IMG/VR virus record: IMGVR_UViG_3300047316_000185
Location: 1-22,730 of that record
Origin: a virus
Reading direction: 5' to 3' (one strand)
Length of the DNA: 22,730 nt
This document shows, in pieces, positions 13,751 to 19,623 of this stretch (position 1 is the first letter of the stretch; every line of letters begins with the position of its first letter). Under the pieces are notes generated by a model. It saw only the letters and a program-made list of their open reading frames with translations, was not told the DNA's origin and ran no database searches. A program made the translations under genes and the position numbers.

Positions 13751-14743
13751 ATGGCAACGAAGACGACAACGGCCGACGCGCTGCGAGAAGCGCACGCGCG
13801 AGTCATCGACCGGATCGACTGCTACAACGAGTCGGTTGAAGCCGCCGCCGAGGCGGTGTATCCCGACTACGGCGGCCTGGCCTTCCGCACCGCGTTGATC
13901 TCTTACACCACCGGCACAAACCTTGAGGACAGCATGAACAGCATGATCGACACCACGCAATCGCAGACCTTCACCAGCCCCACCACCGCCGGCATCTTCG
14001 CCAGGCAGCTGCGCGCCGATGGCGCCGTGCGCGTCCGAGTGGCCGCCGGCAAGCGCGGCACGATGGTGGTCTACTGGCGCCCCACCGCCGTTTCCAAGAA
14101 CGCCGCGATCGGCCTGGCGAAGAAGGCGCGCACCGAGAAGGCGCCGTCGAAGGCCGCCGTCGCCGCGCGCCCGATGTGGGCCGCCGCGCCGGCCGCCGTC
14201 GCGCTGACCAGCAAAGAGCAGCGCGTGCTCGACGCCCTTGTGCGGAACGGCCGCGGCAACGGCGGCGACTTCGCCTGCGCGGAAGACATCGACACGAAAG
14301 CGCTGCAGCTGACTAAGCAGCAGTTCGGCGCGCTGCTGACCACCCTGCAGACGAAGGGCCGGATCGACGTCCACGTGGTTTATGTGAACGGATCGCTGAC
14401 GCGCGGCGACAAGGGCGATAAGGTTACGCAGGTGACCTTCCGCGACGTGCCGCCGGCCGCCGCTGCGCCGCAGACCTTCGACGCAGCCCTGGCGCACGGG
14501 AAGAAGATGAGCCGCCAGATCGCCCGCGACACCAAGCGCGCCGCGAAGCAGGCGGCGGCGGTCGACGCCACCGGCATGCCGATGGTCGACGGCAAGTTCA
14601 CGCGCACCGCGAAGGCGCCCGTCGCCGGCACCAACTGCACGAAGTGCGGCCACGATAACGGCGCCCGCATCGCGAAGCGTGGCGGCGGCGTCGACTGCCG
14701 CAACGCCGCGGCCTGCAGCCGGCGCCTGAAGGGCGGGAAGTAA
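13751..14743 (+). CDS. Winged-helix / zinc-ribbon protein of plus-strand cluster
   Basis: The product is 330 residues, starting MATKTTTADALREAHARVID at the predicted transcription start with no ribosome binding site. Residues 1-115 are mixed helix and strand and contain TFTSPTTAGIFARQLRADGA. Residues about 152-210 look like a winged helix (LTSKEQRVLDALVRNG, LTKQQFGALLTTLQTKGRID). A basic Ala/Lys linker leads to a C-terminal CX2C-X16-CX5C ribbon (Cys 296, 299, 316, 322). The layout suggests a nucleic-acid-binding or regulatory protein. The ribbon is shared with the 124-residue protein upstream. No catalytic motif is seen. The next gene follows after 3 bases. Confidence 0.7.
   Translation: MATKTTTADALREAHARVIDRIDCYNESVEAAAEAVYPDYGGLAFRTALISYTTGTNLEDSMNSMIDTTQSQTFTSPTTAGIFARQLRADGAVRVRVAAGKRGTMVVYWRPTAVSKNAAIGLAKKARTEKAPSKAAVAARPMWAAAPAAVALTSKEQRVLDALVRNGRGNGGDFACAEDIDTKALQLTKQQFGALLTTLQTKGRIDVHVVYVNGSLTRGDKGDKVTQVTFRDVPPAAAAPQTFDAALAHGKKMSRQIARDTKRAAKQAAAVDATGMPMVDGKFTRTAKAPVAGTNCTKCGHDNGARIAKRGGGVDCRNAAACSRRLKGGK
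14636..14716 (+). repeat. Zinc-ribbon coding repeat, copy 2
   Basis: This segment matches 12786-12866 (about 63 of 81 bases). It encodes the last Cys motif of the 330-residue protein. Both copies keep all four Cys and the G-x-D-N-x-A-R-I core. Confidence 0.7.
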
Positions 14744-14746
14744 GCC

Positions 14747-15097
14747 ATGCACGCCCCCAACCGCCAGGCGATCGCCGCGCTGAATGACGCCTTCCGCCGC
14801 ACGCTGCCCTTCGGTGGCGGCGTGCCCGGCCGCACCGTGATGACGCGCGGGATCGCCGCGCTGCCGTCGCGCACCGTCGCTGACATCCTGATGGCGGTGC
14901 GCCGCTTCAACACCTTCACGCCGGACAACGATCCGCACCTGGAGCATGACTTCGGCACCGTCACGATCGCCGGCGAGAAGTGCTTCTGGAAGATCGACTA
15001 CTACGAAACCGACGCCTGCGAATTCGGCTGCGATGACGCGGCCGACGTGGCGGCGTCCTACCGCGTGCTCACCGTGATGCTCGCGTCCGAATACTGA
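14747..15097 (+). CDS. DUF3768 family protein
   Basis: The product is 116 residues, starting MHAPNRQAIAALNDAFRRTL. Family hallmarks are present in order: GGGVPGRTVMTRGIAAL near residue 24, VRRFNTFTPDNDPHLEHDFG, GEKCFWKIDYYETD and the end YRVLTVMLASEY. DUF3768 proteins are small, of unknown function, and known mostly from alphaproteobacterial chromosomes, plasmids and prophages, which gives a hint about the host. The gene starts 3 bases after the previous stop and is followed by the last plus-strand gene after 21 bases. It is probably co-transcribed from the promoter at 13715. Confidence 0.85.
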   Translation: MHAPNRQAIAALNDAFRRTLPFGGGVPGRTVMTRGIAALPSRTVADILMAVRRFNTFTPDNDPHLEHDFGTVTIAGEKCFWKIDYYETDACEFGCDDAADVAASYRVLTVMLASEY

Positions 15098-15118
15098 CGT
15101 ATACTTCAGCGGTTGCAT

Positions 15119-15367
15119 ATGGCCAAGAAACCGAAGCGCAAAATCAGCACCGCCGCCGCCGCCCTCGGGCGCCTCGGCGGCCTGGCGAACACCGCCGCGC
15201 AGCGCCAGGCGCGGCAGCAGAACGGGGCGAACGGCGGCCGGCCGCGGCGCGTCTGCACGCGATGCCTGGAGCCGGTAGCCGGCGGCGGCGTCCACAAGGA
15301 TCGCGCCCTGGATGCCACCTGCGGCGGGCGCTTCTGGAAGTGGCAGAAGCCCAGCGAACGCGCCTAG
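15119..15367 (+). CDS. Small basic protein with Cys motif, last gene of plus-strand cluster
   Basis: The product is 82 residues, starting MAKKPKRKISTAAAALGRLG. The N-terminal half is basic and Ala/Gly-rich (LGGLANTAAQRQARQQNG). The second half has CTRCLEPVAGGG and a later C-G-G-R-F-W, a possible three-Cys metal site. A TATACT box at 15100-15105 may start some transcription close to the ATG, but no matching -35 box is visible. Two codons upstream (TTG at 15113) could start translation. The gene ends just before a strong terminator. Confidence 0.65.
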   Translation: MAKKPKRKISTAAAALGRLGGLANTAAQRQARQQNGANGGRPRRVCTRCLEPVAGGGVHKDRALDATCGGRFWKWQKPSERA

Positions 15368-15390
15368 CACCACCCGCCCGTCACCCTTCA

Positions 15391-15419
15391 CGCCCGGCCC
15401 GCGCCGGGCGTTTTCATTT
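15391..15419 (+). terminator. Intrinsic terminator of plus-strand cluster
   Basis: The inverted repeat CGCCCGGC (15391-15398) and GCCGGGCG (15403-15410) with a CCGC loop is followed by TTTTCATTT. This is a standard rho-independent terminator for the plus-strand genes. Its T tract overlaps the stop codon of the minus-strand cupin gene, so the two convergent units meet here. On the minus strand no T run follows the stem. Confidence 0.8.
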
Positions 15420-16112
15420 GGTGCGGATGCCGGCGTGCTGCGCGGCAGTCGCCGGCAGCTGGTCGACAATCGTTCGATTGAGCATCGGGTGCTCGTCATG
15501 GCTCGGCCCGAAGTCGCTGTCGGGATGCCACACGATGACGTCGAGGGGATCATCGATCGTGTGAAATGAATGCGCGTAGTCGGCGGGAATGATCCAGCCG
15601 GCGCCCGGCATCAGCGCCGTGTCGCCGTCAGCCGTGCGGCAGATCCCTTCGCCGCGGAGCACGAGGCCGATCCGATCCGAGGGATGCGTGTGCTCGGTCT
15701 GCGCGATCCCGGGCGGCAGGTGCAGCAAGTTCAGGCACGGATCGCCGCGCTGCGCCGGGCAGATTAGCAGCGAGTCCGAGCAGCCGTCGATGTAGTGCAG
15801 CCGGCCCGCGTCTTCGACCGGCCCGCCGGCCTGATACTGCCCGGTGTATTCGCGCGTGTAGATCAGCAGGCCGGCGCCCATGCGCAGCGAGGCGCCGCCA
15901 GGCACCTGCGCGTAGCAGCCGGGCCCCACCATCAGTTCGACGTGCGGCCACACGATGATCGTCCGCTTCGTCGGCAGCACGATCGCGGTGCCGGGCTCGG
16001 GCACCGTCGACTGCCCCGCGCCGTAGCTCCGCACGTGAACCGGCCCGGCCGGCGACGTCGCAATCTCGAAGGCCACGGGTTCGCTGCCGATGCGCCACGC
16101 CTTGAATGTCAT
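15414..16112 (-). CDS. Cupin-domain protein of ParB/PAPS-reductase cassette
   Basis: The product is 232 residues. The C-terminal domain has the two cupin motifs: PGIAQTEHTHPSDRIGLVLR with metal-binding His 141 and 143, and PGAGWIIPADYAHSF with His 181. The N-terminal half (PEPGTAIVLPTKRTIIVWPHVELM, then PGGASLRMGAG) looks like a second, degenerate barrel, so this may be a bicupin. After the barrel it keeps HPDSDFGPSHDEHPMLNRT. The Glu of the classic motif is replaced (S-D-R). Start overlaps the ParB-like stop (ATGA). It may be an oxygenase, isomerase or metabolite-binding partner of the PAPS-reductase-like protein. The substrate is unknown. Confidence 0.85.
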   Translation of the reverse strand: MTFKAWRIGSEPVAFEIATSPAGPVHVRSYGAGQSTVPEPGTAIVLPTKRTIIVWPHVELMVGPGCYAQVPGGASLRMGAGLLIYTREYTGQYQAGGPVEDAGRLHYIDGCSDSLLICPAQRGDPCLNLLHLPPGIAQTEHTHPSDRIGLVLRGEGICRTADGDTALMPGAGWIIPADYAHSFHTIDDPLDVIVWHPDSDFGPSHDEHPMLNRTIVDQLPATAAQHAGIRTK

Positions 16113-16630
16113 CCTGGTATCCAGCCTTTCGAGAAGCCGGCGCCGTCGCGCGACACGCGCTCGGGCATCCCCGCGCGATCGGCGAGGCGATCGACTTCCT
16201 CGGGTTCCATCTGCAGCAAGAAGCAGACGTCCTCGCTCGACTGCCCCGCCTCCAGTAGCTCGCGCACGATCGCCGCCATCGCGCGCACCGTGTGCTCACC
16301 GCGAGCGCGGTTGTGGCGAATCGTGCTCATCATGCGATGCGCCCGCGGGCCCACGATGCGCACCACCGGCACCAGGCCGCCCGTCAGCGCCGCCACCGCC
16401 GCATCCTCGCAGGCGATCCGCCAGCGGTGCTCACCGTCGATGATGATGAGCGGCGTGCTGCCGTCATCGAAGACCACGATCGGCTGCGTCCACCCGTCTT
16501 CGAGCAGCGAGATTTTGAGCAGCCGATACTCGGGCGGTGGCTGCGTGTTCGGGTTGTAGTCGTTGGCCATCAGTTCATCGACGTGCAGCCATTCAACACG
16601 CGAGATCGGCTGGTCAGCTGGTGATGCCAC
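16109..16630 (-). CDS. ParB/sulfiredoxin-like protein, IbrB-like
   Basis: The product is 173 residues from a GTG start that overlaps the PAPS-reductase-like gene by 17 bases. The ParB/Srx core reads DELMANDYNPN, LLKISLLEDGWTQPIVVF and IIIDGEHRWRIA, with GEHR at residues 66-69 as the nucleotide-binding or catalytic turn. It then has STIRHNRARGEHTVRAMAAI and ends GFSKGWIPG. N-D-Y-N-P-N and R-H-N-R-A-R-G are features of the ParB-like proteins encoded with IbrA-type PAPS reductases. No helix-turn-helix of a partitioning ParB follows, so plasmid-type DNA spreading is unlikely. Function is inferred from family and pairing. Confidence 0.85.
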   Translation of the reverse strand: MASPADQPISRVEWLHVDELMANDYNPNTQPPPEYRLLKISLLEDGWTQPIVVFDDGSTPLIIIDGEHRWRIACEDAAVAALTGGLVPVVRIVGPRAHRMMSTIRHNRARGEHTVRAMAAIVRELLEAGQSSEDVCFLLQMEPEEVDRLADRAGMPERVSRDGAGFSKGWIPG

Positions 16631-17798
16631 GGCGCCTCCGTTCGGCCAGCGCGACGTTCTGCATTTTCTGCATCTGGCGGTTGAACTTATTGCCGCCCAC
16701 CTTCGCCGCGATGTACAGCGTCTTCCAGCAGAACCCGCTGAGCGGATCGGGTTGCTCGTCAGGGATCGCCCGGCCGCCGGCCCGCGTGCGGTGACTGATC
16801 AGACACGCACGAATCGCCGCGGCCGCCTCGCGCTGACTGTCGGCGGGGAGCCCGCGCAGCGTCTGCATCGTCCACGCGCGCCAGGTCAGCCCGTGCGGCA
16901 GGTCTTCATCGCTCACGCCGACCGCGTACAGCTCCGTGTTCGCGTAGCGCGCCGCGGTGGCCGCGCCTGGCACGCGCGCCACGAGGACCGACCACAGCGA
17001 GGGCCAGCAGGTTTTGAACGTGTAGAGCCCGCGGATCGCCTGCTCCCCGAACGGCGGCGCGCACCGCTGCTGATGCCGAGGCATGCCGGCAGCGTCCATC
17101 ACGTCATACGCGCGGTTGTAGTCCCACCCGAACCGCGCGGGTGCGCGCCACACGTCTTCAGTCGACCAGTCGTAGATCGGGTAAATGTTCGTCGCGTGCG
17201 GGCGCGAGGTCGGGCGATCGGGTGACGCCGCGGCCTGCGCCGGCGCCATGTAGGCGAGCGGGCCGGACTTCGACGCAATCGCGCGGTGACGACTCATCGA
17301 CTCCTGCGCGCGAATGCCCATGATCACGGCGACGGTGCCGAGCGTCGGCGGCAGGATCGTGCGCACCTGCTCGGCGATCGACGTGCGCGTGAAGCCGGGA
17401 TAGTCGGTGATCGCCAGCGGCGGCAGCGGGCGCACCCACCGCTCGCGATCCTCGGGCGCCCAGCAGTACCAGTGCGGCGATGAATCCGAACAGGAATTGC
17501 GCTGCTTCAGCGGCACGCAGAACCAGCGGAACGCGACATCGGGCCGCTGCGCGACGCGCGCCATGTACTCGACTGTCTCCGGCGGGATCGCTTCTTCGTC
17601 GTACGAGAACACATCGAGCGGCAGGCGGCCGGCGCGTGTCGCCGCTTCGATCGCCAGGTGCAGGCACACCGTTGAATCCTTGCCGCCGCTGAAGCTGACG
17701 GCTACGTGGTCGAACGTGTCGAACACGTAGGCCAGCCGCTCCAGCGTCAGCTCGTAGCACGTCGCCGCCTGCCGAATCTTGCTATGGATTTTTCCCAT
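16614..17798 (-). CDS. PAPS-reductase-like PP-loop ATPase, IbrA-like
   Basis: The product is 394 residues. The PP-loop is SFSGGKDST (SGGKDS at 37-42), which binds ATP in the adenylation step. Next come YDEEAIPPETVEYM, a Cys-rich patch NSCSDSSPHWYCW followed by W-V-R, GIRAQESMSRHRAI and YPIYDWSTEDVW. The end is QMQKMQNVALAERRRRGITS. This order fits the IbrA/DUF3440 type rather than sulfate-assimilating CysH, which is shorter and ends in a catalytic E-C-G-I-H. It may activate sulfur or another group on a nucleotide, or act as a regulator. It overlaps the ParB-like genes on both sides (17 bases each), which means tight coupling. Confidence 0.88.
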   Translation of the reverse strand: MGKIHSKIRQAATCYELTLERLAYVFDTFDHVAVSFSGGKDSTVCLHLAIEAATRAGRLPLDVFSYDEEAIPPETVEYMARVAQRPDVAFRWFCVPLKQRNSCSDSSPHWYCWAPEDRERWVRPLPPLAITDYPGFTRTSIAEQVRTILPPTLGTVAVIMGIRAQESMSRHRAIASKSGPLAYMAPAQAAASPDRPTSRPHATNIYPIYDWSTEDVWRAPARFGWDYNRAYDVMDAAGMPRHQQRCAPPFGEQAIRGLYTFKTCWPSLWSVLVARVPGAATAARYANTELYAVGVSDEDLPHGLTWRAWTMQTLRGLPADSQREAAAAIRACLISHRTRAGGRAIPDEQPDPLSGFCWKTLYIAAKVGGNKFNRQMQKMQNVALAERRRRGITS

Positions 17799-18459
17799 TC
17801 GCTTCGAGCCAGGCGGTGAGCGCGGCGGTCAGCGCGGCGCCGGTGGTGATGACGGCGAAGACGTTGCGCGCGTGGCGCAGCGCGCCGCGCACGATCCGCT
17901 CCTGGTCGACCGTGAGCGGGCAGGCGAATGTCTGGTAGTCGCCGGCCTGGCCATCGCCGGCAGGAGCGGCCGCGGTCGGTTCGGCGCTGGCCATGTCGGC
18001 CACGTCGGCCGCGGCACCGCGCGACAAGAGCGCCGCTTCTTCCTCGGCCGTCCAGAACGGGCGCAGGTCGAGGCCCGCGGCAGCGTCGGCCGCCAGCGCG
18101 GAGTCATCCCATTCCGAGAGGTCGCTGCTGCGGTTGTCGTACAGCGCCAGGTCACGCTTCATCTCGGGCGTGAGCCCGCGGCGGCGGATGGCGACGAGGG
18201 TGTCGCCGTCGACGTCGACAATCTGCAGCTTCGAGATACCGGCACCAGGCGCCGCGCTGACCACGCCGTTGCCGGCGAGCACGGTGTTGTCTTCATCGAT
18301 GACGATCGAACGCGCGGTGCCGACACGCCGCAAGCTGGCGGTGATCATCTCGACGTTCCGGGCCGGATGCCGGCGGCGGTTGTCGGGATCGGGCCGGAGG
18401 TCGGCCACGGTGCCGGCGGTGGCCGGCGCAGGTGTCGCCGTAACGGGGGTTCTGGCCAT
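17782..18459 (-). CDS. ParB-like nuclease-domain protein (first in cassette)
   Basis: The product is 225 residues, starting MARTPVTATPAPATAGTVAD with GGAG upstream. The ParB core has LRPDPDNRRRH, NVEMITASLRRVG, IVIDEDNTVLAGNGVVSAA, then RRGLTPEMKRDLALYDNR and SEWDDSALAAD. The usual GERR/GHxR turn is replaced by GNGVV (63-67), a variant common among phage ParB-like proteins that lie next to methylases or sulfur-transfer genes. The Ala-rich C-terminus ends in helices, not in a DNA-binding HTH. A TTG six bases earlier could also start it. It is the first gene of the four-gene cassette and likely shares its promoter. Confidence 0.8.
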   Translation of the reverse strand: MARTPVTATPAPATAGTVADLRPDPDNRRRHPARNVEMITASLRRVGTARSIVIDEDNTVLAGNGVVSAAPGAGISKLQIVDVDGDTLVAIRRRGLTPEMKRDLALYDNRSSDLSEWDDSALAADAAAGLDLRPFWTAEEEAALLSRGAAADVADMASAEPTAAAPAGDGQAGDYQTFACPLTVDQERIVRGALRHARNVFAVITTGAALTAALTAWLEANGKNP

Positions 18460-18562
18460 GCTCAAGCGGCTCCAGGCGGTTCCGCGGCGTGGGTGGCCGC
18501 TACCCTACCGGCCGGCCAGGCGCCCATCCTGGCGGCCAAGAGGCGAACGGGTGTCAGGGATT

Positions 18563-18604
18563 TGACCCCCCCTGTCGAATTACGCGGAGGGTCAAGGGGG
18601 GTCA
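18563..18604. repeat. Inverted repeat of C/G runs, candidate packaging or regulatory region
   Basis: TGACCCCCC (18563-18571) and GGGGGGTCA (18596-18604) form arms around a 24-base spacer that itself contains GAGGGTCAA. A further C8 run lies at about 18650-18657. This stretch has no convincing gene. Similar G-run plus TCAAATCCC sequences occur near terminase and HNH genes of other phages, so a cos-type site is possible. I have no direct evidence for cutting. Confidence 0.4.
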
Positions 18605-18655
18605 GCGAGTGGTTTGGAAGGGCCGCCGCGCCAGCGAATTGAACCGCCCCCCCCG

Positions 18656-18916
18656 TCATCGATGCGGCCCGGCGCGGTGGCGCTTCTTGAACGCAAGCGA
18701 TCGGTTGTCCTTTGCCGGCGGCGCGCCGTCGCGCGAAGCGTTGCGTTGCTTCGGCTCGGTGGCCGACCGCGGTTGTGGTAGCCGAGCGATGACGTCGCAG
18801 AGGTGGCAGCCGTCGCCACCACGTGCGCGGCTGCGTGGGCAGGGCCCTGAAGCGCAGCCCTGGCCTGGCCTGGCCGGTGGTGTCGGCTGACGGGTAGCAG
18901 GGAGATCCGTGCCCAT
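18656..18916 (-). CDS. Possible small Cys-rich protein after HNH gene
   Basis: The frame gives 86 residues from an ATG six bases after the HNH stop. It has C-A-S-G-P-C followed by CHLCDVIARLPQPRS, a possible four-Cys metal site, then a basic end SLAFKKRHRAGPHR. No family is recognised. GC-rich DNA often leaves spurious frames open, so this is only a plausible gene. The Cys spacing, the coupled position and the charged tail argue for it. Confidence 0.45.
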   Translation of the reverse strand: MGTDLPATRQPTPPARPGQGCASGPCPRSRARGGDGCHLCDVIARLPQPRSATEPKQRNASRDGAPPAKDNRSLAFKKRHRAGPHR

Positions 18917-18922
18917 TTCTAG

Positions 18923-19297
18923 TCACCATCGCGGCCCGCGGTGCGCGTCCTTCGCCACGTTGCACGCGGTGCAGAGCGACTGATGGTTCGCGGGATCGTC
19001 ACGTGCGCCGCCGTCCCGCAACGCGCGAATGTGGTCGGTGACTGTGGCTCGCGTGCGCAGCCCGCGCTGTACGCAGCGGCTGTGCGTGCTGTGCAGCTGG
19101 CCGTCCTGCTGCTGCCCGCACCACGGGAAGGTCTGCAGCCAGGCGCGGGAATAACGTGCCCATTCGGCGGTGTAGCCACGAGATCCGGCGTTGCCTCTGC
19201 TGGCATCCCTGGCGCGCTGGCAGTGGTAGCACCTGGAAAATACCAGGCGCCGGCACCGAGGGCAGGGTCGCTGTGGTGCGGTGGGCATCGAACGCAT
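18923..19297 (-). CDS. HNH endonuclease
   Basis: The product is 124 residues from the ATG at 19297 (MRSMPTAPQR). A zinc ribbon CPRC...CYHC at the N-terminus is followed by GYTAEWARYSRAWLQTFPWC. The nuclease core has VTDHIRALRDGG (general base His), DPANHQSLC (Asn and His) and CTACNVAKD. Such HNH proteins are encoded next to terminases in HK97-like phages, where they are needed for cos cleavage. ATG codons at 19312 and 19351 could add 5 or 18 residues; the last would put the parS site inside the gene. The separation from the terminase genes is unusual. Confidence 0.9.
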   Translation of the reverse strand: MRSMPTAPQRPCPRCRRLVFSRCYHCQRARDASRGNAGSRGYTAEWARYSRAWLQTFPWCGQQQDGQLHSTHSRCVQRGLRTRATVTDHIRALRDGGARDDPANHQSLCTACNVAKDAHRGPRW

Positions 19298-19327
19298 TGA
19301 CTGTACTCTCATGGTCAAGCTACCAGG

Positions 19328-19343
19328 TGTTTCACGTGGAACA
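19328..19343 (-). promoter_or_regulatory. Perfect bacterial-type parS site
   Basis: On the minus strand the bases are TGTTCCACGTGAAACA, which fits the chromosomal ParB-binding consensus TGTTNCACGTGAAACA at every position. The site lies near the junction of two genes, outside the HNH gene if that starts at 19297 or 19312. Other CACGTG hexamers in the window lack the flanking TGTT/AACA arms. A host ParB would be expected to load here. Confidence 0.85.
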
Positions 19344-19350
19344 CTGGCCA

Positions 19351-19623
19351 TCAGAACGGGTCACCGGGGGCGATGGTCAGCACGCCGAACAGCACCTGGT
19401 AGGCGGCGTGGTCTGCACCTGGCGCGCGGTAGTGCTGGCCGTGCGCGTTGCGCAGGTAGCGCCACACGTAGCCGTGAATGCCGTCTTCACAGAACACCGC
19501 GCGTGAGCTATCACGGGTCACGTCGACGCTGCCGAGGTAGACGTGCAGCACCTCGCCGGTGGTGGCCAGGTGTGCGCGCCAGGTCGGCACGTCGAGCCAG
19601 GTGATCAGCCGCGCCTCCGTCAT
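19351..19623 (-). CDS. Unknown small protein downstream of replication gene
   Basis: The product is 90 residues, starting MTEARLITWLDVPTWRAHLA. It overlaps the replication-protein stop (ATGA). Alternating short strands (GEVLHVYLGSVDVT, GYVWRYLRN) suggest a compact alpha/beta protein without membrane or Cys motifs. It is not recognised. Its coupling to the replication-like gene suggests a DNA-processing context only. The frame is open upstream but would lie inside that gene. Confidence 0.65.
   Translation of the reverse strand: MTEARLITWLDVPTWRAHLATTGEVLHVYLGSVDVTRDSSRAVFCEDGIHGYVWRYLRNAHGQHYRAPGADHAAYQVLFGVLTIAPGDPF

Noticed and set aside
12185-15553. Continuous 1122-codon open frame on the minus strand
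   Set aside because: It is antisense to six plus-strand genes with clear signals (DUF3768 hallmarks, zinc ribbons, promoters, terminator). Its own translation is low complexity, with Gly/Arg/Val bias and no domain. In GC-rich DNA an antisense frame often stays open.
18462-18965. 167-codon minus-strand frame overlapping the HNH end and the C/G-run region
   Set aside because: It overlaps the HNH stop and the alternative 86-residue frame, and translates to Arg/Pro-rich sequence without motif. It runs through the inverted repeat, which is better seen as non-coding.
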